A DNA stretch of 64,000 bases from Planctomycetota bacterium (GCA_022600195.1 JAHZKX010000045.1:346458-410457), one strand, 5' to 3'; counted from the first letter of the stretch, positions 45,580-56,060 are shown. The notes: generated by a model from the sequence alone, not told the origin. Made by a program: numbers and translations.

Positions 45580-47385
45580 ATGCCAGAAATGAATCAGCCG
45601 GAAACAGAAGCCAGTCAACCAGTGGAATCAAGCGAGACTGATACAACAACTTCTGCAAACAGCTTAATGCCGTTACGTATCTGGCCTCCTCTTCTGTTAC
45701 TGGTTGGTATGCTGGTCACACGCTCCTTGCCGCTACTCATCGAAACGGATTCACGTTTGCCAATTATGGCGACAGTCTTCGGTCCGCTTCTCTTTGGTGG
45801 TCTGATCCTTATCTGGTGGCTGTTTGCCAGTCGTGCCTCACTCAAGGAAAAACTGATCGGAACGATTGTCGTCATTGCCGCCGCTGCTGTAACGTACTTT
45901 TCGCTTGATCCCACGATGATGGGGCCAGGAATCATGCTCATCACAGCACCCATGGGTTTCGGCCTGTTTGGTATCTCCGCAGTTCTGGTTTCAAGATGGC
46001 TTTCATTGAAGAGAACTGTCATTATCGTTTTGTGTTCGGTACTCGGATTTGGTTTTTCCACCTTGCTGCGCAGTAACGGCATGTGGGGTGACTTCAATTT
46101 GGATCTGGCTTGGCGTTGGGTACCAAGTGCCGAAGACCGAATGTTGGCAAGTGACAGTCGGAAACCAAAAATTGATCTCAACAATTTGGTAACCACGGAA
46201 CTGGATCAGAGTCTCAATGCTCCCGAATGGCCTGCCTTTCGTGGTAACCAACGTGACGGTGCACTAAGTGGTGTCTCACTCTCAACTGAATGGGGCGATT
46301 CTGTGAAAACTCCACTCTGGAAGATCCCGGTGGGGCCGGGCTGGTCGTCGTTTGTCGTAGCGGGTGACCTGCTCTTCACGCAGGAACAACGTGGAGAGAG
46401 TGAAGCGATTGTCTGCTACGATGCCAATTCCGGAGGAGAAGTCTGGATCCAGGAAATTAACTCACGATTTTATGATCCGCTGGGAGGCCCTGGCCCCCGG
46501 GCGACTCCGACACTTGCCAATGGTCAACTGTTCGTGATAGGCGCGAACGGCGACGTCATGCGACTGGATCCGAAAACAGGAGAAATAATTTGGCAGCAGG
46601 ATCTTCGCAAAGTGGCAAAACGGAAACCACCCGGGTGGGGCTTCAGCTCTTCGCCTCTTGTTGTTGATTCACTGGTAGTGGTGCATGCGGGTGGCAAAGC
46701 AGATAAAGGGCTGCTCGCCTTCGATACCGAAACAGGCGATTTAAAGTGGTCTGCGCCCGCCGGCGATCATTCTTATAGCTCGCCAGCTTTGATGACCATC
46801 GCCGGTCAAAAAGTGATTGCCATGCTGACCAATCAAGAGCTCAATCTGCTCAATCCAACTGACGGGAAAGTCTTACTCAATTACAAGAATGAGATCGAGG
46901 GCTACCGCGCATTACAACCACAACGACTTGAAGATGACTCGATCCTGATTGCATCGGGCATGGGGAAAGGCATTCAAAAAATTCATGTGACAAACACGAA
47001 CGGCCAATGGGAAGCGGAGCAAGTCTGGGATTCCCCAAGATTGAAACCTGACTTTAACGACTATGTGGTTTATCAAGGCCACGCCTACGGATTTGACAGC
47101 ACGATTTTCGTCTGCTTCGATCTCAAAGATGGCAAACGCAAATGGAAAGGGGGTCGCTACGGAAAAGGCCAGGTCCTGTTATTGAGAGACTCCGGGCAAT
47201 TGTTGGTCATTAGCGAGCAAGGCGATGTCGTGTTGCTTAAAGCCGATCCGAATGGCCATACCGAATTGGCGAAGTTTCACGCCATCGAAGGTAAAACCTG
47301 GAATCATCCGGTGTTAATTGGCGATCAGTTATTCGTTCGCAATTCAGAACAGGCCGCCTCTTTTCGTTTACCACTGGCAAAATAA
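45580..47385 (+). CDS. Membrane-anchored PQQ-like beta-propeller protein
   Basis: 601 residues. The N-terminus is hydrophilic for about 25 residues, then four hydrophobic helices (to about residue 165, PLRIWPPLLLLVGMLVT first). From about residue 205 a PQQ-like propeller follows, with WPAFRGNQRDGALSG and blade repeats IVCYDANSGGEVWIQE, VMRLDPKTGEIIWQQD and LLAFDTETGDLKWSAP. The WPxFRGxxRDG start is the usual planctomycete form. No heme or PQQ ligand set is evident, so it may be a structural or binding propeller facing the periplasm. Confidence 0.85.
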   Translation: MPEMNQPETEASQPVESSETDTTTSANSLMPLRIWPPLLLLVGMLVTRSLPLLIETDSRLPIMATVFGPLLFGGLILIWWLFASRASLKEKLIGTIVVIAAAAVTYFSLDPTMMGPGIMLITAPMGFGLFGISAVLVSRWLSLKRTVIIVLCSVLGFGFSTLLRSNGMWGDFNLDLAWRWVPSAEDRMLASDSRKPKIDLNNLVTTELDQSLNAPEWPAFRGNQRDGALSGVSLSTEWGDSVKTPLWKIPVGPGWSSFVVAGDLLFTQEQRGESEAIVCYDANSGGEVWIQEINSRFYDPLGGPGPRATPTLANGQLFVIGANGDVMRLDPKTGEIIWQQDLRKVAKRKPPGWGFSSSPLVVDSLVVVHAGGKADKGLLAFDTETGDLKWSAPAGDHSYSSPALMTIAGQKVIAMLTNQELNLLNPTDGKVLLNYKNEIEGYRALQPQRLEDDSILIASGMGKGIQKIHVTNTNGQWEAEQVWDSPRLKPDFNDYVVYQGHAYGFDSTIFVCFDLKDGKRKWKGGRYGKGQVLLLRDSGQLLVISEQGDVVLLKADPNGHTELAKFHAIEGKTWNHPVLIGDQLFVRNSEQAASFRLPLAK

Positions 47386-47542
47386 TGGATGTATTGTCAG
47401 GAATAAAACTTACTTCTGAATCATCGATTTAATCCAATAATGATTCTGACACTGGACATCTGCGGTACGCTCAGGGGATAATATTCTTTCCCGCCGTTTT
47501 AGACTTTTGCAAGCCCGAGCCGTTTTCCAGAAAAAAAATTCC

Positions 47543-50500
47543 ATGCCCGTAATTAGATTTCTCTTGTCGGTGATTGTTGGTTTGTTCGGAGTATCAGTCC
47601 TGTGTTGCAGTATTGCTGATGCGGATGGGCTTCCGCCTGCTGAAACGGTGAAGAAGTTTAAGTTACCCGATGGCCTCGATATCAGTCTCGCGGTGAGTGA
47701 GCCGCAGGTAGCACAGCCGCTGTCAATTAGTTTTGACGACCGCGGAAGAATGTGGGTGCTGCAATATTTACAGTATCCGATTCCCAACGGATTGAAAGCG
47801 GTCAAAGTCGACCAATACCTGCGGACCCAGTACGATAAAATGCCAGCCCCTCCACCCAAAGGTCCGAAGGGTGCAGACCGAATCACGATTTTCGAAGATA
47901 CCGATGGTGACGGACGAGTCGATCATTCAAAAGACTTCATCTCTGATCTAAATCTTGCTTCCGGGTTTGCCATCGGGCACGGCGGTCTGTTTGTTGCTCA
48001 ACCTCCTTACTTGCTGTTCTACCCCGATCGCAACCAGGATGACGTTCCCGATTCCGATCCCCAGGTGTTACTCACCGGCTTTGGAATGGAAGACGCGCAC
48101 GCCTTCGCAAATTCATTAACATGGGGACCGGATGGCTGGTTGTATGGAGTGCAGGGCAGCACCGTGACCGCCAATATTCGAGGCATCGGTTTCCAGCAGG
48201 GAGCCTGGCGCTATCATCCGCTCACAAAAAAGTTCGAGTTATTCGCCGAAGGGGGCGGCAATTCCTGGGGTATCGACTTTGATCGTTTGGGAAATCTGTT
48301 TGCCGCCGGCAACACGGTCGAACCGCTGTGCCATCATGTGCAGGGGGCCTATTATGTCAAAGGTTTTGGAAAACATGGGCCGCTCCACAACCCGCATACT
48401 TATGGGTACTTTCAACCGGTGAAACATCACGGCTATGCAGGAGACAGTCTGACGGGTGGGTTCGTACTTTATCAGGGCGGTGCATTTCCCAAACGTTTTA
48501 ACAACCAATGCATCGCCCCCAATATTCGACATAGCGCCATGCGCTGGAACACCGTCGAAACGCGTGGCTCCACGTTCGCAACCCGAGCTGCCGGCGACTT
48601 CATCACCACGGAAGATCTCTGGTTTCGCCCCGTTGATTCCACCGTGGGCCCAGACGGTGCCCTCTATGTTGCTGACTGGTACGATAATTTCATCGCCCAT
48701 TGGACTAAGGAAGGCGATGGCAAGAAGTGGTATATCCCCCATCGGGAAGATGGGCGCATCTGGCGTGTCGCTCCCTCCACGGTCAAACCGATTCGCGCCG
48801 ATGCATTTAATCTGAGCAAGTTATCCAGCGACAAATTAGTCGATTTAATGATGCAGCATGCTTCTGAACCAGAGGGTAATATCTGGTACGCTCGGCAGGC
48901 ACGCCGCATACTGGCAGAACGTCGTGATCAATTGATCCTGCCTCGACTGGAAACAATCGCCCTCACCAGCGATAACCAGCATCTCGCGTTGCAGGCCTTG
49001 TGGGGGCTCTACGTCAGCGGAGGAGGGAACGATGTTGTTGCTCTCAAACTGTTGAACAGTCCGCACGAATATGTCCGCGCCTGGACCGTCCGCTTGCTCG
49101 GAGATCAAATTCAAAAAACAAAATTTATCACTGAAGACACCGCGAAAAACGAAATCCTTTTTGGGTCAGTCTTCGAACTGCTCGCACGCAGCGATACAAG
49201 TACGATCGTTCGCAGCCAGTTAGCCTCTACTGCCAAACGCCTGCCGGGCAGACAGGCGCTCCGCATTGCAAACGAACTCTTACAGCATAGCACGGATCTG
49301 ACTGACCCCTTCCTGCCGTTGCTCATCTGGTGGGCCATTGAAGACAAAGCCGTTTCGCATCAGGATCAGGTATTGGAGTTGGTCAAAGCTCCGTCTTCAT
49401 GGCAACAACCAATGATCAGGCAGCAAATCATCGAACGGCTGGCCCGACGTTATGCGGCTGAAGAAAGCGAACAGACTTTCACAGCCTGTGCCCAACTGAT
49501 GAAATTAGCCCCCACATCGAGTGATGTCGATCTGGTACTCTCTGGAATCAATCAGGCGTTCGCCGGCCGAAGCTTAAAAACGGTTCCGCCACCGCTGGCA
49601 AAACCGCTCGCTTTACTGGTAAAGCAACGGGGCAGCGAGTCATCCATTATCAAACTGGCTGTGCGTCTGGGAAGCCGTGAAGCCCTGCAGACTGCCTTGA
49701 AGATGATCAATCAAAATGATGCATCAACAGATTCAAAGCAGGCCACCGCCAATCGCATCGCGTTAATTGAAACAGCAGGCCAGTCCGGCAGCAGTGAATG
49801 CGTTCCCGTGTTCTTGAATCTGTTAAAGCAGCAGGAACCCAAGGCCGTTCAGACCGCCACACTTTCGGTTTTACAACGCTTTGACCAACCAGAAATTGCA
49901 AACGATGTTCTCAGCATCTATGCGAAGTTACAACCCACGCTCAAGCCCGCGGCCATCGACCTGTTAGCGAGCCGCGCAGATTGGTCGGTTGCCTTACTCA
50001 ATTCGGTAGATAAAAAATCAATCCCACCAACAGCAATCACAGTCGACCAGTTGAGACAGATTCTGTTGCATCAAGACAAACAGGCGACCGCACTGATTAC
50101 AAAACATTGGGGTAAAATCGCGCCTGCAACAGCAAAGGAAAAACGCCAGCGCATTGCAGCCATGCTGAAATTACTTGCGAAAAACACCGGCGATGCCTCA
50201 CGCGGAAAACCACTATTTGAGAAACACTGCGCCACCTGCCACAAACTGCACGGCAAAGGAAATCAGATTGGTCCCGACTTAACGGGAGCCGACCGTAAAA
50301 ACCTGACCGTCCTGATGTCCAATATCATCGATCCCTCCGCGATGATTCGTCAGCAGTACATTACACATATCGTAGTGACCGCCAAAGGCCGTGTACTGAC
50401 CGGCTTACTGGCTGATTCAAATGCAAAAACCATCACCCTGCTCGACGCCAAAAACAATCGCATCATCCTGGAACGTGATGACATCGAACTGCTCAAAGAA

Positions 50501-50590
50501 GCACCCACCTCCCTGATGCCCGAAAAAATTCTGAAAGATTTCACTGAGCAGCAGATCCAGGATCTGGTGAAGTATATTCAAAGTCATTAA
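47543..50590 (+). CDS. PVC-type membrane-bound dehydrogenase with HEAT-like repeats and terminal heme
   Basis: About 1015 residues. A signal peptide (ending near SIADADG) is followed by a beta-propeller glucose/sorbosone dehydrogenase-like domain (residues about 40-415) with DRITIFEDTDGDGRVD, GPDGWLYGVQGST and GPDGALYVADWYDNFI. Helical HEAT-like repeats fill about 430-870. The C-terminus is the planctomycete heme-binding domain: CATCHKLHGKGNQIGPDLTG near residue 895, then ILERDDIELLKEAPTSLMP. The domain set matches the large PVC dehydrogenases thought to oxidise sugars or alcohols at the periplasmic face. I chose the ATG at 47543, just before the signal peptide, over the TTG at 47507. Confidence 0.93.
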   Translation: MPVIRFLLSVIVGLFGVSVLCCSIADADGLPPAETVKKFKLPDGLDISLAVSEPQVAQPLSISFDDRGRMWVLQYLQYPIPNGLKAVKVDQYLRTQYDKMPAPPPKGPKGADRITIFEDTDGDGRVDHSKDFISDLNLASGFAIGHGGLFVAQPPYLLFYPDRNQDDVPDSDPQVLLTGFGMEDAHAFANSLTWGPDGWLYGVQGSTVTANIRGIGFQQGAWRYHPLTKKFELFAEGGGNSWGIDFDRLGNLFAAGNTVEPLCHHVQGAYYVKGFGKHGPLHNPHTYGYFQPVKHHGYAGDSLTGGFVLYQGGAFPKRFNNQCIAPNIRHSAMRWNTVETRGSTFATRAAGDFITTEDLWFRPVDSTVGPDGALYVADWYDNFIAHWTKEGDGKKWYIPHREDGRIWRVAPSTVKPIRADAFNLSKLSSDKLVDLMMQHASEPEGNIWYARQARRILAERRDQLILPRLETIALTSDNQHLALQALWGLYVSGGGNDVVALKLLNSPHEYVRAWTVRLLGDQIQKTKFITEDTAKNEILFGSVFELLARSDTSTIVRSQLASTAKRLPGRQALRIANELLQHSTDLTDPFLPLLIWWAIEDKAVSHQDQVLELVKAPSSWQQPMIRQQIIERLARRYAAEESEQTFTACAQLMKLAPTSSDVDLVLSGINQAFAGRSLKTVPPPLAKPLALLVKQRGSESSIIKLAVRLGSREALQTALKMINQNDASTDSKQATANRIALIETAGQSGSSECVPVFLNLLKQQEPKAVQTATLSVLQRFDQPEIANDVLSIYAKLQPTLKPAAIDLLASRADWSVALLNSVDKKSIPPTAITVDQLRQILLHQDKQATALITKHWGKIAPATAKEKRQRIAAMLKLLAKNTGDASRGKPLFEKHCATCHKLHGKGNQIGPDLTGADRKNLTVLMSNIIDPSAMIRQQYITHIVVTAKGRVLTGLLADSNAKTITLLDAKNNRIILERDDIELLKEAPTSLMPEKILKDFTEQQIQDLVKYIQSH

Positions 50591-51214
50591 TCATCAGTTG
50601 ACAAATTCAAGTCTTCCGAAATCGGCATTCCTCCCGGTTTTCACGTGCACGAATATTCCATATTGACACCCTCAGAACCAATCCCATTATGCGTTATATG
50701 CGTCGCGCGCGAGATGAGTTTTTTGCACACTGCTTTTACCGAACACTGAAGATCTCACTACTATAAAAGTCCCTGTGTTTTGAAAATCTTCACCTGAAAA
50801 ATTGTCACCAGTTCCCGATGTCTCGTAACTTATCGACGCGTATCGAACACGCTTCGACGCATATGACCCACTGTTCAACCACGTATCGACGGCGATCAAC
50901 CACTGTTCAAACAACATGTTACGCTTGACTCCCAGCTGCCCTTCACAACAATCTGTCACAGTCATCAATAAACAAAAAATGAGCGGCACAGCGAAAGCCG
51001 CCGTTAAAAAATAAGTTATAGAGAAACAGAGCAAGAAAATCATGAAAACAAACCTCAAGTATTAAGCAGGGGAAGACCCATGGCACTCCCGCCAAATTGA
51101 AAACGATCAACACACCATTCTACTAGAAAGCAACCAACAACCCGCAGATGAATATCCAGCAGTACTTTTAGGAGAGCCGCGTGTCATGGTAGCTGTTACA
51201 GATGTTTGAGCCGA
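50591..51214. other. Gap with low-confidence small ORF and short repeats
   Basis: 624 bases. A minus-strand frame at 50687-51043 would encode 118 residues starting with a hydrophobic MIFLLCFSITYFLTAAFA stretch, but it has no recognised family and no convincing ribosome binding site. Between 50835 and 50910 short near-direct repeats occur (CGACGCGTAT / CGACGCATAT and CCACTGTTCAA twice). Confidence 0.35.
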
Positions 51215-52216
51215 TTATTCAAAAATCAAATCCGCGATCACCGCCCGATGATCAGTCTCGACGGCGGCTTCTGAAACAACGCGCAAAGGCTGAAACAATT
51301 CGTTAATCCAGATTTGGTCGATTCGTAAAAAGGGAACTTCGTTGGTAATCGTGTTTCCCCAACCGCTGCCAGCGCTGGAAAAGGAATCGTGTAGAGCTGC
51401 CGGTAACTCAGCAAAAATTGCGTCGCGGGGGTTCGCGTTGAAGTCGCCACCCACAATGAGAGGCAGATCAGAGGGCAGGTCTTGTAGAACTTTGCTGAGT
51501 GCAACAATTTCTTCTCGCTGTTTGATCCGATGATTACGAAACGCACGCCAGCAGTCAGGGTTCCATAAATCAAATCGAAAGGGGGGCGGCGACAAGCGTA
51601 ATGAAACAACGCCCACTTCCTGGTCCGTGGAGAGTCTTACTTTGCCAATGACATAATACCCCGTGGAAGCAATACGCTCGATTTTGCCTCGGGTGGTGAG
51701 AGCAGTATCCACGCCAGAAAGTATATCGCCCTCCTCACCAAACAATTCTGCGGCGATGCTTTTCAGGTTCTCAGTCCCCGGCGACTCCTGAATCAGAATC
51801 AGATCCGGCTGGGATGGTTTCAACGCCCTCAGAGAACGTGTACTGCCACTACAGTTCAACGAGATCACGCGCAGCCCCGCTGGCGATTGCACCGAGACAC
51901 TACTTCCCCGTACCAGACTCAAAGGCGTATCAGCAAAACCAATCAGAAACAGCAACCACAATCCCAGCGTCAGCAGGGCAGCCCGTTTACTCGAAGTCCG
52001 ATGTATCACCAGCGCCAGAAAGAACCCACATAGAAACCAGCACCAACTCGGATAAACAGTCACAGCAGCACACGCATCATATTGTTTGACATAACAGAGA
52101 CTGAGAAAAGCAAACAACAGCAGAGAAAGCCCCGTCGTGAATCGAGATACAACCCGATTCACGCTGCTTGGGGTTTCAGGTGGTCTCGTTTCATTTGCAA
52201 TTGATTCAATTTTCAT
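51215..52216 (-). CDS. Membrane-anchored endonuclease/exonuclease/phosphatase (EEP) family protein
   Basis: 333 residues. Three hydrophobic helices (about 30-115) anchor the protein; the EEP domain follows. LRVISLNCSGS starts the fold, LILIQESPG supplies the metal-binding Glu, VGGDFNANPRDAIF has the catalytic Asp-Asn pair near residue 245, and ETDHRAVIADL the final Asp-His near residue 320. All catalytic positions are kept. RIDQIWI precedes the last motif, as in phosphodiesterases and membrane lipid phosphatases of this fold. Substrate unknown. It probably faces the periplasm. Confidence 0.88.
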   Translation of the reverse strand: MKIESIANETRPPETPSSVNRVVSRFTTGLSLLLFAFLSLCYVKQYDACAAVTVYPSWCWFLCGFFLALVIHRTSSKRAALLTLGLWLLFLIGFADTPLSLVRGSSVSVQSPAGLRVISLNCSGSTRSLRALKPSQPDLILIQESPGTENLKSIAAELFGEEGDILSGVDTALTTRGKIERIASTGYYVIGKVRLSTDQEVGVVSLRLSPPPFRFDLWNPDCWRAFRNHRIKQREEIVALSKVLQDLPSDLPLIVGGDFNANPRDAIFAELPAALHDSFSSAGSGWGNTITNEVPFLRIDQIWINELFQPLRVVSEAAVETDHRAVIADLIFE

Positions 52217-52292
52217 TTCTCATTCGGCCAGTCCAAGTGTTTATGTAGAAAGTCAAAGATGCCCTGATCGCACATTTCTCATCGCCTTTCAC

Positions 52293-52787
52293 TCAAATCA
52301 CAATTGGTATTAACGACGCACCGACGAGTACCTGTCCGCTGGCGAAGAGAGTGATGGTTGTCGCTACGATTGTGGTCATGCCAAAGCGACGAGTGCGGAG
52401 TTCCTGACTGAGTAAAATCGTAGCATACAAAAAAACGATCAACGAACCGGGCAGGAATAACATGAGAAAGACAACCCCCAGGATCGTATACTCCGCAATG
52501 ACCCACAACAACAGCCAGCTTCCCCCATACGCATTTAATAGAATCACCGCTGGCTCGAGACGGCGATAGCGGATCGATTGCCAGAGCAGAAACACCGGCC
52601 CCAGAGCAACAGGAGTAAACACCGTGTTAAACAAGTTTCTGCCTGGATTGTAAATCGATAGGGAACCTCTTCCCACCAGCCAGTAGGACAATGCATACAG
52701 AAAACACAACAGACCCGTCGCGGCAAGAAGCCGTTGGAGACTTGATGAAACATGTTGTGATTCTGTATTCAATTCCTCATTCCTCAC
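52293..52787 (-). CDS. Small polytopic membrane protein
   Basis: 164 residues with four or five hydrophobic helices (for example LLAATGLLCFLYALSYWLVG and YTILGVVFLMLFLPGSLIVFLYATILL). The N-terminus is hydrophilic. I recognise no family. It lies between the EEP protein and the tandem hydrolase on the same strand, with gaps of about 75 and 190 bases, so a shared operon is uncertain. Confidence 0.6.
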   Translation of the reverse strand: MRNEELNTESQHVSSSLQRLLAATGLLCFLYALSYWLVGRGSLSIYNPGRNLFNTVFTPVALGPVFLLWQSIRYRRLEPAVILLNAYGGSWLLLWVIAEYTILGVVFLMLFLPGSLIVFLYATILLSQELRTRRFGMTTIVATTITLFASGQVLVGASLIPIVI

Positions 52788-52845
52788 GGCCTCAAATTAT
52801 TCGTCTACACTGATGTTACCTTTTTCAACCAGTCACCAACAGATC

Positions 52846-52876
52846 TTTTCGTGTGTTTTCGAGCTTTTCGTGGTAG
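52846..52876. repeat. TTCGTG-periodic intergenic repeat, copy 2
   Basis: 31-base T-rich element built of TTTTCG units about ten bases apart and ending in TTTTCGTGGTAG (52865-52876), the same 12 bases that close the copy at 30482-30511. It stands in a gap between minus-strand genes. Confidence 0.55.
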
Positions 52877-52977
52877 TCATAATTTTTCAGAGAAAAGGGG
52901 CAGGAATCGAATTTACCGGACCTGATATCGCGCCTGCGGGTACTCTTGAACCTGTTTACGATTCGTGAACAACGTCA

Positions 52978-55332
52978 TCACTTCGCTTCCTTCGGCCAGT
53001 CCAAATGCTTGTGCAAAAAATCAAACGTGCCCTGGCCTTGGATAATGTGGCCGCCGGTGAAAAATTCGATTTCGGTTCGCTCGGGAATTCCCAAGGCGGC
53101 GTAGTGGCGTCTGACTTTCGCATACTCGTAAGCCACCCATTCATCGGGGGCGACGCCATCCTGGTGTCCGCGTTCCACCATGAAGGGCCGCGGCGAGATC
53201 AGTGACGCCATTTCTGCGTGGTTAAACGTGCTGCCCAGATTGAACTGGAAGTGATCGTACTCGTTCGTAAACATGTACGCGGCTCGAAAATCGAGGGTCG
53301 TAATCTTGCGCGTCCAGTCATTAAAGCAGGCACTACAGACCGAGAGTGCGTAACCGTCCAGCAAGGAAGGAATACGCACCGCAGACAACCCGCCATAGGA
53401 GAGTCCATAAAAGCCGATGCGATTTGCATCGACGTGCGGCAGGCTGCCCAACCAGCCGAGCATGCGTTGATGTTGTCCCATGATGAATGAATACAAGGTC
53501 AGCCCCAGCGGACCCGCTTTACGTTGATTCTGTCGGAAGAGGGTTTTGCCACGATACGGATTGTGTGGGGCATACGTGATAAAGCCTCGTTCGGCCAATC
53601 GCGTCGCATAGCCACGATAGCTGCGATAGCCTGGACTCTTGGGAATATCGTTCACAACGAAATCGGGTAAGCCCTCCAGACCATGTTGACAGACAACCAC
53701 AGGCCGTTTTTCTCCCGCAGCGATTCCCTTAGGCACCAGCAGATAGCCCCAGGCAAAGACATCGGGCCAGACATCAAATTTGATTTCATAAGTCGTATAC
53801 TTTTTCGTCTCGTTAATCTTTCTGGATTTCACAGCCAGAGGCATTTCGGGGTCGGGCAGTTTTCCGGTGAGTTCCTCCCACAGCCGTTTCTTAAAGACTT
53901 TCGTCTTTTGGGCCCACTCTTCAGGAGTCCCGGTCGGCTGCGCCGGCTTCCAGTATTTCGCCCGAATCTGCTCTGCCTTTCGTACGGTTTTCTGACAGTG
54001 ATTCACCAGCTCCGCGACCTGTCGCTCTTGTCTCTGAGCCGGATCAAAATTCGTGCGGGCATCTTTGAGTGTTTCGTTTTTTGTTGTGGGGCGCATTAAT
54101 AGATAACCAAGTGATTTAAACCATCGTGCATAGGCGCGGTGAGAAATCGGTTCCACAGGATTACTTTTGTTACTGTAAACAAAATCAATAATGCCCATAG
54201 GACCCGCAGTTCCCTGAATCAAGGATCGGGCGCGTTCGACTTCTTTTTTGACGGAAGTATCAGCCGGTTGAACCAGAGCGCCCGGCGCAGCAGAGGGACG
54301 GCGGTTGGCTGGTTTCTCGGGAGGGCCAGCAACTTCCGGCGCCCGGCTCTGTTCAATGACCAAAGTGCGCGGCGTGATCAGGCTGGCGATTTCCGCATCG
54401 CCGAACTCACGCAGCAATCCAAATACATTGCGGTACATGGGTTCGGTCCAGAGTCGATTCCGTTGATTGAAATAGCCGCTCACCAATGTCGATTTAATCC
54501 GTTGATCCAGGGCAGACGTGTATAACGCAATCAAGCCCCCTTCACCATAACCGGCAATGCCCACGGGAATGGTATCCGACTTCGTTAACAGATCGACGGC
54601 CGATCTCATCTTCAGGACTTCAAGTCCGATAATATGTCGCCCCATTTCATAAGCCTGCCGATAGATCCATTCGCGGTGGGTGATATTCGTCATGGAAATG
54701 TCAGGGTTCCCGGACCAGGTGCATTCGCGATTGATCAATTGGGGAATTAAAATCCGGCAGCCTGAATTCGCAAATGGCAGCATATTGAAATGAGAGTTCT
54801 TTGAATCGGTTAAGCCAACCAGCATTTCTGGCGTTTGGTCGGCATCGGGAATGATAATCAAATTTGCCACCGGGTTACCGTGGGGTTCAATCAATAATCC
54901 TTCACCAGAAACGCCAGGCAGGACAGGCCACCGGACCGCACGGATTTGAAACGCGGTCGTCTCAGCCACAACGGCGGGAGAATCGGGGCCCGACACATAT
55001 TCCCACTCGGGAGAGGGAATCCGCGCATCAATGGCACCGATGATCTTTTGAAACCGCCGCCGATTCGGTTCGACCGATTTCGCATAGTTTTCGGGCGACA
55101 AAAAATTCCGCTGCCAATATTGCTTTCGCTGCGCGACAGAATTTTCCGTAGCCCGCAGCAGATACCGACTGATCCCCTCCGCCATCTTAACCGAAAAGTC
55201 ACCCGTTTCCGTAAGCGGTTCCGTCCCCGAGAGCACATCAGGTTCAGCACACAGGATTGGTGTAGGTACGAGAGAAAAGAGAAAAATTAGAAATAGAAAA
55301 TAGAATCGGAGCGGCTTCAGGCTGAGTAGCAT
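52978..55332 (-). CDS. Secreted tandem alpha/beta-hydrolase, acetyl xylan esterase-like
   Basis: 784 residues with a signal peptide (to about residue 29). Two hydrolase-like halves are visible. The first (about 130-360) has NLIIIPDADQTPEMLVGL and the elbow GIAGYGEGGLIALYT, in which the nucleophile position of GxSxG is Glu, so this half is probably inactive. The second (about 480-784) has VVVCQHGLEGLPDF, the elbow IGFYGLSYGGLSAVR with an intact Ser, SPRPFMVERGHQDGV and the late FFTGGHIIQGQGTFDFL with the catalytic His. This half resembles acetyl xylan esterases and related carbohydrate esterases. The protein likely removes acyl groups from polysaccharides outside the cytoplasm. Confidence 0.85.
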   Translation of the reverse strand: MLLSLKPLRFYFLFLIFLFSLVPTPILCAEPDVLSGTEPLTETGDFSVKMAEGISRYLLRATENSVAQRKQYWQRNFLSPENYAKSVEPNRRRFQKIIGAIDARIPSPEWEYVSGPDSPAVVAETTAFQIRAVRWPVLPGVSGEGLLIEPHGNPVANLIIIPDADQTPEMLVGLTDSKNSHFNMLPFANSGCRILIPQLINRECTWSGNPDISMTNITHREWIYRQAYEMGRHIIGLEVLKMRSAVDLLTKSDTIPVGIAGYGEGGLIALYTSALDQRIKSTLVSGYFNQRNRLWTEPMYRNVFGLLREFGDAEIASLITPRTLVIEQSRAPEVAGPPEKPANRRPSAAPGALVQPADTSVKKEVERARSLIQGTAGPMGIIDFVYSNKSNPVEPISHRAYARWFKSLGYLLMRPTTKNETLKDARTNFDPAQRQERQVAELVNHCQKTVRKAEQIRAKYWKPAQPTGTPEEWAQKTKVFKKRLWEELTGKLPDPEMPLAVKSRKINETKKYTTYEIKFDVWPDVFAWGYLLVPKGIAAGEKRPVVVCQHGLEGLPDFVVNDIPKSPGYRSYRGYATRLAERGFITYAPHNPYRGKTLFRQNQRKAGPLGLTLYSFIMGQHQRMLGWLGSLPHVDANRIGFYGLSYGGLSAVRIPSLLDGYALSVCSACFNDWTRKITTLDFRAAYMFTNEYDHFQFNLGSTFNHAEMASLISPRPFMVERGHQDGVAPDEWVAYEYAKVRRHYAALGIPERTEIEFFTGGHIIQGQGTFDFLHKHLDWPKEAK

Positions 55333-55535
55333 TGCTGTTCCTCAATGATCTAAGTAACTGCCATGATTATTTTGGTACAATCAATGTACCATTTTTGAAA
55401 TCCATCCACCAGCATTGGTACTGAATACGCATTGTCTCAGCAATTTATAATTGTTCGTGTAGAAAGGAGATTTTTCGTTAGAATAGAATCAGGCTAGAAA
55501 TTCAATTTAGAAACCTTGCTCAAAGGTGCTTGAAT

Positions 55536-55985
55536 ATGAAAACCAGAATCATAACATTCACTGTGATCATGATGCTTGTGAATCTTTCGGCGGCTGAGGA
55601 CCCGCAGGATTTTAAGACGCTCACTCCACTACTTGGCGAGGGTTTCGGCAAGATTATCGAAATCGAGGGGGAAGTCTTTGTGCCACCCAACAAGGGACAG
55701 AAACGTTATTTACGGAAGAAATGGATTTTGGTAGATCGGATAGGTGCACGGCGTCTTACTAAGCCCCTTAGCATCGAGCTCGCTTCTTTTTCATCCACTC
55801 TCACCATGATTCCAGCGAAAGGTACTCAGATAAAAATACGTGGTTACGAAACGGGGCATTTTTCAGGGATTCCGGCTGGAGCATTTCTCGACATTCAACA
55901 AAGAGCTTCCAGGGAATTTCATTTCAAGAATATTTTCCAAGTCACGAAACTCCTGAAACCTGCAAAGGTAGAACTAAAAAAATGA
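55536..55985 (+). CDS. Small secreted protein, unknown function
   Basis: 149 residues. The first 20 form a signal peptide (ITFTVIMMLVNLSAA). The mature part is beta-rich with GEGFGKIIEIEGEVFVPPNKG and IKIRGYETGHFSGIPAGAF, resembling an OB-like or RseP-PDZ-free barrel, but I assign no family. The ATG at 55536 has AAAGG at 55522-55526 nine bases before it and is preferred over the TTG two codons upstream. Downstream, uvrC lies on the other strand. Confidence 0.6.
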   Translation: MKTRIITFTVIMMLVNLSAAEDPQDFKTLTPLLGEGFGKIIEIEGEVFVPPNKGQKRYLRKKWILVDRIGARRLTKPLSIELASFSSTLTMIPAKGTQIKIRGYETGHFSGIPAGAFLDIQQRASREFHFKNIFQVTKLLKPAKVELKK

Positions 55986-56060
55986 GCGACGTCGTAGCAA
56001 TCCTGTCATAAACAGTAGCATCGGCTGTCTTGGTCGCTGCAAATGGTATTTGGAAATTCA

